From: Allofournierella massiliensis
GTDB lineage: Bacteria; Bacillota; Clostridia; Oscillospirales; Ruminococcaceae
Length of the DNA: 64,000 nucleotides
Assembly: GCF_004345265.1 (NCBI RefSeq)
Contig: NZ_SLUM01000017.1
Span: forward strand, 22,993-86,992
Direction: 5' to 3'
Positions within the stretch are counted from its first letter, which is position 1, and every line of letters starts with the position of its first letter. Both the position numbers and the translations under genes were made by a program. Positions 33,917-43,262 of this stretch are shown in pieces. The notes under the pieces are model-generated. The model was not told the origin of the DNA and did not search any database. It saw only the letters and a program-made list of their open reading frames with translations.

Positions 33917-36030
33917 GCTGCTTCACCTCCTACGATGGTTTGCACCATTGTCAATATCTCTCTGCGCGGCCGAGGCTCATACATCACAAGACTCCCGCAC
34001 AGCTCAAAAAATTTCCACATTTCCGCCGCCTCAAGGGTCTGAGCGCAGCCTGCCGGCCATTCCAGCAATTTTTCATAGACCATACCCAGCGCAGCTTTCC
34101 TGATCTCACCAAAATGATATCCGTGCATGAACTGGATCAGGGATTCCGCGCTGCCATTATAGCAACTTGCCAGTTTCTCCTGACACTTCATGACCTGCTG
34201 CTGCCACCGGCGTTCCTTTTCCTGTTCTTCCTGTTCGGCGGTGGCTTTTCGGTCGGCCTCCATTTCTTCCTTGGAATAGAACCGCTCCTTTAACTGATTT
34301 ACTTCGTAGCCATTGCAGGCATCGAGTGTCAGAAGCTGCCGCAGCACAGACGCCAGCAGCGATTTGTCATAGATGCGCTGGATCACCGGGGCCTTCAGGG
34401 CACAGAGAACAAACGAATCATAGTATTCCGGCTCTGTCTGAAAGAGCGAGGCATCGATCCAGTCATAAAGCTGGCGGTGCTGCTCCGCTGTCAGGAACGG
34501 CCGGACCATAGAGAACGATTGGACTTTTTTGTTATAATAGCTTTCCTTCTTGACAAACTTCTGGTGGAAATAAAAGTTTTCTCCGAAAATTTCCTGTAGC
34601 TGGGAGAAGGTGTACTGACTGAACAGCTTTTGTGCGAACCGAAAGCACCGCCAGCTGGAGATTTTCAGCGCATATTCCTCTAAAAGCTCCAGAGGATGGG
34701 CACGAGCCCCGTCCCCCTTGTGCTGCTCAAAAAACTGCCACAAATTGATCTCCTTTCGCTCCACCAGCAAAACAAAGCTGCGAAGCGTAAGCCAATGGCG
34801 CTTGTTAAAATACTCAATATACTCCACACCAGTCAGGGCCTGATACCGCGTAAGCCAGCGCCGCAGCGGGATCGCCGCACGGGAACGGAGCATCTGCACG
34901 GTAAACAGTTCCGCATATTCCTCATTGCTCAGCTCGTTTGCCAGAATGTCGTATCGCGGGTCGAATACATCGAAGCGATAAGGGAACTGTCTTTTAATTG
35001 TTTGATTCATCCAGAGGATAGTCTGGGGTGCTGTGGGTGCAAGCCCCGTCTGGATGGCTGCCCAGAGATCCTGATATCCCTCGTACCTGACCTCAAATTT
35101 CTTGTAAACCTGGAACAGCCAGCTGATGTACGCATAGATATCTTCCGGCTGTCCATCCGGGCCGTTCAGCAGCATTCGGACGCAGGCCACCGCGATCTTT
35201 TCCGCCACAATGCCTTTGGATGAGAGCCGGTCCGGTATCCGGTCGGCCCACACCGCCAGGGAATTTGCCATTGTGATCTCTTCCATGCTGTACCCGGCAG
35301 TATGCAAAACCGAAAATTCCCGGCTGTCCGGCTTCATGTTCATGTAGGGCAGCTTCATCAGCGTCCGCAATACCAGATCGTTTTTTCCCCGATAGCGTTT
35401 TGCCTCTTCAGCGTAGAAACGGATGAACCATTCCAGCACGCCAAAATCCCGTGCCATAGAAATCGTCCTTTCTGGTCCAAACAGCCGCGTCAGCTGCGGC
35501 CGCATGGCCTGATAGCCGGTCTCCGGATCATCAAACAGGGAGAGCACAAACAGAGCCTCCTCCGTCCTGGCGTATTCCCTGGCGGCCAGTTCATCCAGCC
35601 GCGTGCGGCGCCGGAGAGCGTCGGTTTCCAGCAGATAGAGCGCACCTTGCAGGTAAACATCCGTCCCGGCGGTCCTGCGGAGTTTTTGAATAAAATCGTT
35701 CCGCTGATTGCCCACAAACATTGTGTCGGCCTGGCACCGGCGGGTGTAGCCCAGGGCCAGCGCCAGCGCGCGCAGGATGCGTATGTCTGTCCCCAGTTTT
35801 TCCTCGAAGCGTTCCAGCACTTCGCCGGGATAGCGCAGGCTGTAAGCTTCAAAATAGCTGGAAACATTCTGATCTTCCTGCCAGATTTGTCTCGCTTCCA
35901 GCTGACGGTAAAGGATTCTCGCCTCACCGTCCTGGGCTGTCTGTACGACCAATTCAGCAAAGGCGTGATACAGCGTAAGATCTATGTCCTTCTGGAAGGT
36001 GCTGTATGCAGGTATAATTTCTTGGGTCAC
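33913..36030 (-). CDS. large unknown helical protein (705 aa), partner of the 824 aa protein
   Basis: I do not recognise this protein. The start is GTG at 36030, behind AAAAGGAGGG; upstream in-frame ATGs overlap the previous gene. The whole chain is helical and solenoid-like (for example ALFVLSLFDDPETGYQAMRP, ISSWRCFRFAQKLFSQYTFS). A charged coiled-coil (EEMEADRKATAEQEEQEKER, about 605-630) lies before a C-terminal helical bundle. No catalytic motif or membrane segment is visible. It is translationally coupled to the next gene by ATGA and follows a 74-residue gene by 16 bases. A scaffold role is plausible but unproven. Confidence 0.75.
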   Translation of the reverse strand: MTQEIIPAYSTFQKDIDLTLYHAFAELVVQTAQDGEARILYRQLEARQIWQEDQNVSSYFEAYSLRYPGEVLERFEEKLGTDIRILRALALALGYTRRCQADTMFVGNQRNDFIQKLRRTAGTDVYLQGALYLLETDALRRRTRLDELAAREYARTEEALFVLSLFDDPETGYQAMRPQLTRLFGPERTISMARDFGVLEWFIRFYAEEAKRYRGKNDLVLRTLMKLPYMNMKPDSREFSVLHTAGYSMEEITMANSLAVWADRIPDRLSSKGIVAEKIAVACVRMLLNGPDGQPEDIYAYISWLFQVYKKFEVRYEGYQDLWAAIQTGLAPTAPQTILWMNQTIKRQFPYRFDVFDPRYDILANELSNEEYAELFTVQMLRSRAAIPLRRWLTRYQALTGVEYIEYFNKRHWLTLRSFVLLVERKEINLWQFFEQHKGDGARAHPLELLEEYALKISSWRCFRFAQKLFSQYTFSQLQEIFGENFYFHQKFVKKESYYNKKVQSFSMVRPFLTAEQHRQLYDWIDASLFQTEPEYYDSFVLCALKAPVIQRIYDKSLLASVLRQLLTLDACNGYEVNQLKERFYSKEEMEADRKATAEQEEQEKERRWQQQVMKCQEKLASCYNGSAESLIQFMHGYHFGEIRKAALGMVYEKLLEWPAGCAQTLEAAEMWKFFELCGSLVMYEPRPRREILTMVQTIVGGEAA

Positions 36031-36046
36031 AATATTTCCCTCCTTT

Positions 36047-36271
36047 TCACTGCGGCCAATGCCCGCCGGTAGAATAGTTCCATTCAATCGTCCCATCTTC
36101 GTAAATTTGCGGTCCATGCGCAGTCAGGCTCCAGCCGTCGGACAGCCTTGTGAAATAGGCTACCGTTTCCCACGGGCAGCTGCCCTCCACGAAGCCGGTA
36201 CAGCGGTACTGTTTATTATTGCGGTTGGTATAAACGCGATTGACAACAGGGATGAAATACTTTCTTTCCAT
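36047..36271 (-). CDS. small unknown protein (74 aa)
   Basis: ATG 36271 lies eight bases after GGAGG. The protein MERKYFIPVVNRVYTNRNNK is followed by CTGFVEGSCPWETVAYFTRL, then SDGWSLTAHGPQIYEDGTIE. It looks like a small beta-rich fold, with no membrane segment. I do not recognise it. It lies between ligA and the two large helical proteins in the same operon. Confidence 0.6.
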   Translation of the reverse strand: MERKYFIPVVNRVYTNRNNKQYRCTGFVEGSCPWETVAYFTRLSDGWSLTAHGPQIYEDGTIEWNYSTGGHWPQ

Positions 36272-36350
36272 ATGGTGTTCCTCCATAAAAATATAGGGAG
36301 AGGGCGCAGACCGCCCTCTCCCCATTGTCAAACTCTGATGAACCGACTGG

Positions 36351-38372
36351 TTAAGCCACACCGGCCATGCGGAAAAATTCCTCCGGCGTCAGCACCGGGA
36401 TATCCAGTTCCCGCGCCTTGGACAGCTTGCTGCCGGCTTTCTCGCCGCAGACCAGATAATCGGTCTTGCGGGTCACCGAACTGCCGGCCACTGCCCCCAA
36501 TGAGGCGATCAGGCTGTTCATTTCGTCGCGGGTGTAAGGCTCGACCTTTCCCGTGACCACAATGGTCTTTCCGGAAAAAGAATTGTCCCTGTTGATGGTC
36601 TGGTTGTCGGCCTCCACCGGTTTCTGAATGTTCATCATCATCTGCAATTCCTCCCAAATACAGAAATTTTCTTCCTTGTTAAACCACTCTTGAATGTTGT
36701 TGTGCAGCGTCTCTCCAAAGTCCGGAAGCTGTCGGAAGTCATAGCCCCCATAGACGGCATCCCGGAATTCGTCCAGACTGCCGTGAAATTCCCGGCAAAG
36801 GACCTTGCTGGCGGTATTGCCGACCATCGGGATGTCCATGGCGATAACATACCGCTCGAATGTCGTGCTGCGGCTCTGCTGGATGGCGTCCCAAAGACGC
36901 TGCCAGGACTTTTCACCGAAACCGTCCATCCGGATGATCTCATTCCTATGTTGATCCAGGCGGTAAATGTCCAGATAGCTGTGTATCCAGCCGCGGCCAA
37001 TCAGCTTTTCCAGCGTTCCTTCCGACAGTCCCTCAATGTTCATGGCCTTTTTGCTCACAAAATGGACGAACTGTTTAAGGCGCCGGGTCTCGCAGGCGGC
37101 GTTGTCGCAGAACAAGGTCTTGATGACCCGTTCCTCGCCGTTTTCACCGCGGCCACTGGTTTCGTGGATTCTGGTCGGCTCTCCGCAGCAGGGGCACTGG
37201 TGCGGGATTACGGCATCCATAGAAAAATTGCCCCGATCCAGGTTTTCCTCCACATGGGGAATGATCATGTTTCGCTTGCTCACCAGGATACGGCAGCCCG
37301 GCGCCAATTCCAGATCCTCAATGAAGGACAGGTTGTGCAGGCTGGCTCTGGACACTTCGCATCCGTCGATCTCCACCGGCTCAAAAATGGCAACCGGGGC
37401 AATCTCGCCGGTGCGGCCGGGCGTCCATTCAATCGTCTGGAGCTTTGTCTGGAACAAATCATCCTCAAATTTGAAGGCAAGGCCGTCCTTGTAGTGATGG
37501 CCCGTGCGCCCGCAGCTTTTGGACAGCGCGATGTCGTTGTAAGTAATAACGATACCGTCAATGGGAATATCAGCGTCCGCCGCATACTCCTTGAGCTGAC
37601 GGATACCGTCCTCGGTTTCCTTCTGCGTCAAAGGGCGCTTGGTGACCATGTACTTGCAGGGCAGAAAGCCCAGCGGCCGCAGCGCCTTGAGGCGCTCCGA
37701 CTTGCGAGGCAATTCCTCCATGCCCTCCAGCACATTGAACGGCATGAACATCAGTCGCCGTCCCAGACAGGTCCCGGCGTCAAACAGGCGCACCGAGCCG
37801 GCCGCCAGATTGCGGCCGTTCTTGTAGGGTTTCCCATCGCTGTCCACCAGAGTGGTCTTCAGCTGTTCAAAATCGCTGGGACGGATGAACGCCTCGCCGG
37901 TGACCACCAGGCGGTCTTCATATTGGATATTCTCGGGGATGCCGCCAATAGCGCGGGTGTTGTGGGTCACGATTTCGCCCACATCACCGTCGCCCCGGGT
38001 AGCTGCCTCCACCAATTTGCCCCCTTCATAGGTCAGCTTGATGGTAAGGCCGTCCAACTTGAGCATGAACATCACCTGATGCTCTCCCATAAAGCGGCAC
38101 AAATCCTCCGCATTCTTCACTTTTTCCAGAGACAGCAGCGGAATCGAGTGATTTGTTTTTTCCAGTTTGCTGACCGCCGGGTATCCTACGGTATTGGTGG
38201 GCGAATTTGACATCTGGACGCCCGTTGCACTTTCCAGGTCCTGCAGTTCCTCAAACAATCGGTCATAGACCGCATCGCTGACGCTTGGGCTGTTGAGATT
38301 GTAATACTCATTCCGGTAGCGGTTGAGCCGGTCGTTCAGCTCCCGCTGCTTCATCAACAAATTCTGGTCCAT
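36351..38372 (-). CDS. ligA: NAD-dependent DNA ligase, element-borne copy
   Basis: A 673-residue full-length LigA that seals nicks using NAD. The order is normal. The Ia domain comes first (YYNLNSPSVSDAVYDRLFEE); the adenylation domain has the active Lys in LKLDG (K105), followed by TRGDGDVGEIVTHN; then come the OB fold and the four-Cys zinc finger (CPCC near residue 391 and C-x4-C about 25 residues later), helix-hairpin-helix repeats, and a C-terminal BRCT domain (SFSGKTIVVTGKVEPYTRDE). The host must already have a housekeeping ligase, so this is an extra copy. Its ATG overlaps the stop of the upstream gene. Confidence 0.95.
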   Translation of the reverse strand: MDQNLLMKQRELNDRLNRYRNEYYNLNSPSVSDAVYDRLFEELQDLESATGVQMSNSPTNTVGYPAVSKLEKTNHSIPLLSLEKVKNAEDLCRFMGEHQVMFMLKLDGLTIKLTYEGGKLVEAATRGDGDVGEIVTHNTRAIGGIPENIQYEDRLVVTGEAFIRPSDFEQLKTTLVDSDGKPYKNGRNLAAGSVRLFDAGTCLGRRLMFMPFNVLEGMEELPRKSERLKALRPLGFLPCKYMVTKRPLTQKETEDGIRQLKEYAADADIPIDGIVITYNDIALSKSCGRTGHHYKDGLAFKFEDDLFQTKLQTIEWTPGRTGEIAPVAIFEPVEIDGCEVSRASLHNLSFIEDLELAPGCRILVSKRNMIIPHVEENLDRGNFSMDAVIPHQCPCCGEPTRIHETSGRGENGEERVIKTLFCDNAACETRRLKQFVHFVSKKAMNIEGLSEGTLEKLIGRGWIHSYLDIYRLDQHRNEIIRMDGFGEKSWQRLWDAIQQSRSTTFERYVIAMDIPMVGNTASKVLCREFHGSLDEFRDAVYGGYDFRQLPDFGETLHNNIQEWFNKEENFCIWEELQMMMNIQKPVEADNQTINRDNSFSGKTIVVTGKVEPYTRDEMNSLIASLGAVAGSSVTRKTDYLVCGEKAGSKLSKARELDIPVLTPEEFFRMAGVA

Positions 38373-38692
38373 CAGACCGCCTCCTTTTCTAAAACACGGA
38401 ACGCCATAATCAGCGTCTCCGCCGTATGTTCGCTACGGGTGTACGACTTACACACCCCATCTTCAAATTCCCAGGTGCGCGCGGCTCCCCACCAGAGGAT
38501 GGCGCCGCGCCCCTCGTTTGCCGCATTGAGCTTCGGATCGGGCGGATTGAGCGTTTTGGTATAAAAGCCCTGGGTATTGACCCAAGTGACCTCCCGCAGC
38601 TGCCCAATGCACCCCGGCCGGCAGTGGCCAATGACTTCCAGACGCATACCAGGCCGAAGAGCGCGTTTGAGCTGGTTCAGGTTTTTAATCAT
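38372..38692 (-). CDS. unknown 106-residue protein upstream of ligA
   Basis: The start ATG 38692 overlaps the end of the preceding small gene, with AAAGGA upstream. The sequence (NLNQLKRALRPGMRLEVIGH, then GQLREVTWVNTQGFYTKTLN and ILWWGAARTWEFEDGVC) suggests a small beta-barrel-like fold. I do not recognise it. Both ends overlap neighbours, so it is a fully coupled member of the operon. Confidence 0.6.
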   Translation of the reverse strand: MIKNLNQLKRALRPGMRLEVIGHCRPGCIGQLREVTWVNTQGFYTKTLNPPDPKLNAANEGRGAILWWGAARTWEFEDGVCKSYTRSEHTAETLIMAFRVLEKEAV

Positions 38693-38903
38693 GCCGCACC
38701 ATCCTTTCCCTGTCCGGGGCATACCGGCCAAAATTCAATTCCCGGATGATGCTCTGGATCGTCTCATCATCATCCCATTTTGCTGTGAGGACGGCCCGTT
38801 CCGGCCCCTCTCCTGTGTGTACGCTTACCTCGCTGCCATAAATCTGCATCAGCACATCGGGGCGCTGGGCGCAGACCACGGCCAGATTTCCAAGCTGTTT
38901 CAT
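38685..38903 (-). CDS. unknown 72-residue protein
   Basis: A small acidic protein (MKQLGNLAVVCAQRPDVLMQ, then VSVHTGEGPERAVLTAKWDD). It has a GGAGAA ribosome site and its end overlaps the next gene by 8 bases. No known domain is recognised. Its place within a tightly packed operon supports it being real. Confidence 0.5.
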   Translation of the reverse strand: MKQLGNLAVVCAQRPDVLMQIYGSEVSVHTGEGPERAVLTAKWDDDETIQSIIRELNFGRYAPDRERMVRHD

Positions 38904-38915
38904 GGAGTTCTCCTT

Positions 38916-39398
38916 TCATGCCGTATAAAGCCAGACCACTACCGGCCGGCTCAAATCGGCAGTCTCATAATTCTTTCGCACTTTGACGGGGCGGTAATTC
39001 CCATCCAGTTCGCATTCCACACTCTGTTCAATACGGCCTCCGTGCTGGGCCAAACATTCCCGGAACGCACGCAGGGTATCCAGACGCACCGCCAGCGGGT
39101 CGCTTTCCCTGCATCGCAGCTCCGCACAGTACACATATCTGTGTGGATTTCCCTTGATCAGAAAGCCATAGGTCATATACAGACGGCACTTGCGTTCCCG
39201 CTCCCGTTCGATATGTTTTACATAAGCTACACCAGCCTTACCGCCTTGGGTCATACAGAGATAGCCCATTTTCCGGCGCTGTTCACCTGACAGTGGGATC
39301 TGCTCCATTTTCTGTCCCGGCAGCCCTTTAAAAGCACGGAAACTCTCAGGCGCATATCTGTAACCGCGTATCTCATACTCAAATCCTTTTTTCCCCAT
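38916..39398 (-). CDS. unknown 160-residue protein
   Basis: ATG 39398 lies about eight bases after GGAGG. The protein begins GKKGFEYEIRGYRYAPESFR, has a basic middle (VKHIERERERKCRLYMTYGF), and ends with strands such as YVYCAELRCRES and RPVVVWLYTA. It is likely a small alpha/beta cytoplasmic protein. I do not recognise the family. It lies between pcfJ and the small genes upstream of ligA. Confidence 0.6.
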   Translation of the reverse strand: MGKKGFEYEIRGYRYAPESFRAFKGLPGQKMEQIPLSGEQRRKMGYLCMTQGGKAGVAYVKHIERERERKCRLYMTYGFLIKGNPHRYVYCAELRCRESDPLAVRLDTLRAFRECLAQHGGRIEQSVECELDGNYRPVKVRKNYETADLSRPVVVWLYTA

Positions 39399-39463
39399 CA
39401 GGGACCTCCATTCTATAAAAGTGGGCCGGACGTCCCAAAGGACGCCCGGCCATTGAACCTGCC

Positions 39464-41656
39464 TCACGCGGCGGCAGGTAACGCCTGCGGCTGCATGACT
39501 TCCGTATTTTCCATTAAGTCGGCCAGCAGCACATCTGCCAGCAGACGGCCAGCCAGATGCCCGGTGTGGATAATCACACGGTCTTTTCGCATCTGGATAA
39601 ATTCCTCTTTCCGCAGCTCACGGCTCCGTTCGGCCAGCTTCAGGTCGCGGCCGGTAAGGCGGGCCGCAATGACCTTCTGCCATTTGATCAGGAATTCTGT
39701 TGCCTGTTCAATATCTTCATACTGCCGGTCAAACAAAGTGCGCTTCTGACGAACTGTTCCATCTGGTTCAATCTCCAGAGTATAGTAGGGATCGTTAGGT
39801 TCCTCCGTCCGGCGCAGGAACATGATGAAGCTTTCCCGGCGTTCCATGCGGTCATAGTACCGCTCGCCGGCGCCATCATTGCCGACACAGTGATGAAGCA
39901 TGCGCCCCTCCTTGATGATTTCAAAGATGTCTTGGGGCGCAAGCACCGTGTAGTCGTCATCGCTGTAGGCATATTTTTCCTGCAGTTCCGCACAGATGGC
40001 ATTAACATGGGGATATTTCGCCGCCATTTTTGACGCCTGCTCTTCCAGACTCCCGGCTTCACTCTGAAGGACCAGTTCATCGTGCCGCTGGCGCAGTTTG
40101 CGCACACGGTAGACGATCTCATCGCTGGTGTCATAGTGCAGCCGTTCCGCCATAGCAAGATAGTCCTGCCAGGTGGTCAGCGCCTGCTGGCAGCTGCCAT
40201 CAAAATACTCTTTTTGTCGCTCCAGATAATTTTTGATCTGCACCAGGCTCATTCGGTCTGCGATAAACACCAGATCCTTGGCGCTGATCTGTTCCTTTTT
40301 GCTCCAGCGCAGCATGTCGTCCGTGATACGCTGTCCGGTCCGCTTCTCAAGCTGCAGCCAGGCCAAAGTTTCTGTGTCTCCATCCATCTGCCGCAGGCGG
40401 CGGAATTTTGAGGCATCCAGACCCAGAGCGCGGATCAGCCCGGGCTCACTGGGGTTCAGCACCAGCTTCCGCACGTTGTCGCAGTTATGGAAACACTCCT
40501 TTGTCAGCCGCTGCAGTCCAGCCTTCCAGATCTGCTCCATCTGGGGAAGCCTTTTCCAGACTGCCAGGTATTTTTCAGGATCAGTGATCGGATGGCTTCG
40601 TATCCACTCGGCCAAGCCGGTTTGACGAAGTTCTTTTTTCTCCAGGCTGGGCAAAGTCTTTCCATATACCCGGCCGGATTGATCACCATAATAAGCGTAA
40701 TAGCAGGGGCTTCCCGCGATCCAGCGTGTTTCCCGCTGGCAGTACATCCCCCAGTAATAGGAACGGATTTCGCCGGTGCGGTCATAAATCGAACGCCGGA
40801 ACTCATGCCAATAGGACTCGCTGTGCGGCAGGGTATCCTTTCGGTAGGTCCTGTCCGCCCGGAATTCCCGAACGACAAATCCATCCCTGCACCGCTGGAC
40901 CAGATAAGCATAATACTTATCTGTTTGAAAATAGCCTGCGCGCCCCAAAGCCTTGAACACCACAGGATGGCGGCAGCGGATACAGCGTCCCTCTTTGTTG
41001 TGGTAGGGGTGCCCGAAAATGGGCACCTCCTTCCCGCAGAAGGTGCAGTAACCGGTTTTGGCTCCGCCGCGCTTGTAATGGTAAAATATAAAATTTTCCC
41101 GCACGGCCACCTTGTCGGTCCACCGCTTCCAATCTTTTGGCAATTTCGGCACCTGCGCCAGATCCTTGTCCCACGGGGCAGTGATCCGTTTGTGGCGCCG
41201 TTCCAGCTGTTCGTCCCTCACATTCCTTTGAAAGTCGAGAATGCCGAGATCGCCACCGCGCTCGCCGGAAAAATAGTCTTGAACCAAGGCCGCATCTTCC
41301 TCGCTGACCCAGCAGGTAGCGTAGTAGTTCCTGCCAGGCCATTCCAAACGGTCCAGTTTTGCATCCCGCCACTTTTTCTCCAAGTGATCGTAGGTCAAAA
41401 ACTGGCGGTTTTCCTTGTCGATAAATACCTCATAAGCAGGATTATTATCATCCAGCCGCAGATGATCCGGCAGAAAAAAGGCGGCTTTCAGAACACCATC
41501 CTGCACCAGACAGTTCATAAACGCGAAATAGGTGCGGGTAGTATAGGTGTGGCCATAATAAGTCGTCTCCTTTTTTGGCTCATCCGCCATCGCCACTTCT
41601 TTCATCTCCTGCGATGCCGTCAGCGCCGGCATCGCTTGAAGCATGGATTTCTTCAA
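39464..41656 (-). CDS. pcfJ: PcfJ-like protein
   Basis: A 730-residue protein. The C-terminal third carries the PcfJ domain with the family signature EGRMLHHCVG (about 583-592), followed by ESFIMFLRRTEEPNDPYYTL and a basic tail. The N-terminal half has a zinc-ribbon-like pair (CTFCGKEV and CIRCRHPV, about 205-235). PcfJ was first named in conjugative plasmid pCF10 and occurs widely in integrative elements, but its biochemical role is not established. The start is TTG at 41656, one base after the previous stop, with GGTGAG upstream; ATG 41644 is an alternative. Confidence 0.85.
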   Translation of the reverse strand: MKKSMLQAMPALTASQEMKEVAMADEPKKETTYYGHTYTTRTYFAFMNCLVQDGVLKAAFFLPDHLRLDDNNPAYEVFIDKENRQFLTYDHLEKKWRDAKLDRLEWPGRNYYATCWVSEEDAALVQDYFSGERGGDLGILDFQRNVRDEQLERRHKRITAPWDKDLAQVPKLPKDWKRWTDKVAVRENFIFYHYKRGGAKTGYCTFCGKEVPIFGHPYHNKEGRCIRCRHPVVFKALGRAGYFQTDKYYAYLVQRCRDGFVVREFRADRTYRKDTLPHSESYWHEFRRSIYDRTGEIRSYYWGMYCQRETRWIAGSPCYYAYYGDQSGRVYGKTLPSLEKKELRQTGLAEWIRSHPITDPEKYLAVWKRLPQMEQIWKAGLQRLTKECFHNCDNVRKLVLNPSEPGLIRALGLDASKFRRLRQMDGDTETLAWLQLEKRTGQRITDDMLRWSKKEQISAKDLVFIADRMSLVQIKNYLERQKEYFDGSCQQALTTWQDYLAMAERLHYDTSDEIVYRVRKLRQRHDELVLQSEAGSLEEQASKMAAKYPHVNAICAELQEKYAYSDDDYTVLAPQDIFEIIKEGRMLHHCVGNDGAGERYYDRMERRESFIMFLRRTEEPNDPYYTLEIEPDGTVRQKRTLFDRQYEDIEQATEFLIKWQKVIAARLTGRDLKLAERSRELRKEEFIQMRKDRVIIHTGHLAGRLLADVLLADLMENTEVMQPQALPAAA

Positions 41657-41657
41657 A

Positions 41658-42203
41658 TTAACTCACCATCCTTTTCTCAAGATCCACCCCATACCAGACA
41701 TTGGGCAGAAGTGTCTTTCCATCAATGGTAGCCACCACGATCTGCTGGATGCAGCCGGTGGCCGGGTCTTCCTTGGCAAACGCCAACACATCGCCTTTCC
41801 GGCGGCCCTTGGCTATGGGATCAGCGCCGCGGACGGCCGCATAACCGTCACACGCCTCTGCCTGGTCTTTGCGCACATGGCTGTTCCATTCCCGCTTGGG
41901 ATGGTCTGCCATAAAAGCGAGGCCATGGAGAAGCAGTTCCTCTTTCGTCAGCCGTTTGAGGACCGTCAGCTCAGTGCAGGAGATTTTGGAATCTACCTCG
42001 TCCTCGTCAATGTCCCCGCCGGCATTGACGATATAATATTCCGAATGGTCGATATCTCCGTAATAGTTCAGGCAATCCAGCGGGTTCTCCGCACAGTGGA
42101 AGCCATTTTGCCGGCAGTTGGCCTTATCAGTCACATTGAGGCCCATCTGAAACTGGTAATCAATGCAGATCATGCCGGGACGAAACCCTTTATATGCAAT
42201 CAT
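41658..42203 (-). CDS. DUF7666-like protein
   Basis: A 181-residue protein beginning MIAYKGFRPGMICIDYQFQM and continuing with CAENPLDCLNYYGDIDHSEY then YIVNAGGDIDEDEVDSKISC. This is the pattern of a family found in phages and mobile elements (DUF7666), in which the first 100 residues form a compact beta-rich domain. No enzymatic motif is evident. It lies 11 bases after the PcfK gene and one base before pcfJ, so it is co-transcribed with both. Confidence 0.65.
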   Translation of the reverse strand: MIAYKGFRPGMICIDYQFQMGLNVTDKANCRQNGFHCAENPLDCLNYYGDIDHSEYYIVNAGGDIDEDEVDSKISCTELTVLKRLTKEELLLHGLAFMADHPKREWNSHVRKDQAEACDGYAAVRGADPIAKGRRKGDVLAFAKEDPATGCIQQIVVATIDGKTLLPNVWYGVDLEKRMVS

Positions 42204-42214
42204 GCTCTGCCTCC

Positions 42215-43189
42215 TCAGCCTGCTTTTGCCATGCCAAAATCCATCAGAGACATCTGCCCGTCAGCAGAAGGCTTTTTCTCCGGCGCCGGCTTAGGCTCCG
42301 GCTTTTTCTTCTCAGCAGGTTTTTTCTCGGTTTTCTTTTTCTTGGAGGACTTCACGGAAGACTTGCCATAGTAGGGGCGGGGGACAAATTTTTCTTCCTG
42401 CTCCTGGTCCTCTTTGGCGTCCGGATCGCGGAAATAGTCCTCCGACCACTGATAGCACAGGTCATCCGGAATATCGCAGCCATACCCCTGGCTGCCCTGG
42501 CCCGGCTGGATGCCGTTTGCTTTCAATTCGTCCTGGATGTACTCCCATGCCTTGCGGCTGATGTATTGGAAACAATGGACCATCGTTTTCTTCGGGTGCA
42601 TGGTGAGACGGGCAAATGCCGGGTCTTCCAGGCACTTGGTCTGGATATACTCCGACACGCACTCCTTCATATTGCGCCGGGTCAGCTTTTCCACATCGCC
42701 GCTGACCCGCTGCATGGAGGCAGCCACCACCTCATCGTCACTCATGGCGGCCAAGCGGTCCATCTGCTCCTGCAGGGCCTTCTTCTTTTCCGCCTGTTTC
42801 GCCTCCCACTCAGCCTTCCGTTTGGCTTCGGCGGCCTCATGCTCGGCACGTCGCTGTTCCTCGTCAGCGTCCGCATTGGAGGTATCGGCCTTGGCAGGCT
42901 CCGCCTGCCCCTCATCGGCATTGTCCCCGTCATCGGTTTCTTCAGCGGGGGGCCCTGCCTCGTCAGGCTGTCCCTGCTTTTCCGGGACCTCGCTCAAATC
43001 TTCATCGTCCTCAAAAGCAGGCTGCGGCGCCGGCTCTGCGGCAGGCGGTACGGGCTGACGGTCAGCCGGCGGCACCGGCAGCTCGTCAAAGTTCTCCCCG
43101 TCCTCAAAAGCGCACTCGCGGGTGAGCGAGGCGGCAGACGGTTTGCGGCCTTCCTGCATATCCAGCGACATTTCCGAAAAATATCCCAT
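42215..43189 (-). CDS. PcfK-like protein (AcrIIA9-type domain)
   Basis: A 324-residue protein. ATG 43189 follows AAAGGAG. Residues about 15-105 are acidic and disordered, followed by a charged coiled-coil (EEQRRAEHEAAEAKRKAEWE). The conserved PcfK domain spans about 130-250 (FARLTMHPKKTMVHCFQYIS, RKAWEYIQDE, IPDDLCYQWSEDYFRDPDA). A lysine-proline-rich tail ends in QMSLMDFGMAKAG, a terminal motif often seen in this family. PcfK-domain proteins include the Cas9 inhibitor AcrIIA9, so an anti-CRISPR role is possible. It accompanies pcfJ as in other integrative elements. Confidence 0.75.
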   Translation of the reverse strand: MGYFSEMSLDMQEGRKPSAASLTRECAFEDGENFDELPVPPADRQPVPPAAEPAPQPAFEDDEDLSEVPEKQGQPDEAGPPAEETDDGDNADEGQAEPAKADTSNADADEEQRRAEHEAAEAKRKAEWEAKQAEKKKALQEQMDRLAAMSDDEVVAASMQRVSGDVEKLTRRNMKECVSEYIQTKCLEDPAFARLTMHPKKTMVHCFQYISRKAWEYIQDELKANGIQPGQGSQGYGCDIPDDLCYQWSEDYFRDPDAKEDQEQEEKFVPRPYYGKSSVKSSKKKKTEKKPAEKKKPEPKPAPEKKPSADGQMSLMDFGMAKAG

Positions 43190-43262
43190 AATAAACTCCT
43201 TTCCGTTGACAAAAATGGCATGGATCAGGATAAAACCTGTTCCATGCCATCGTTTACCTGTG

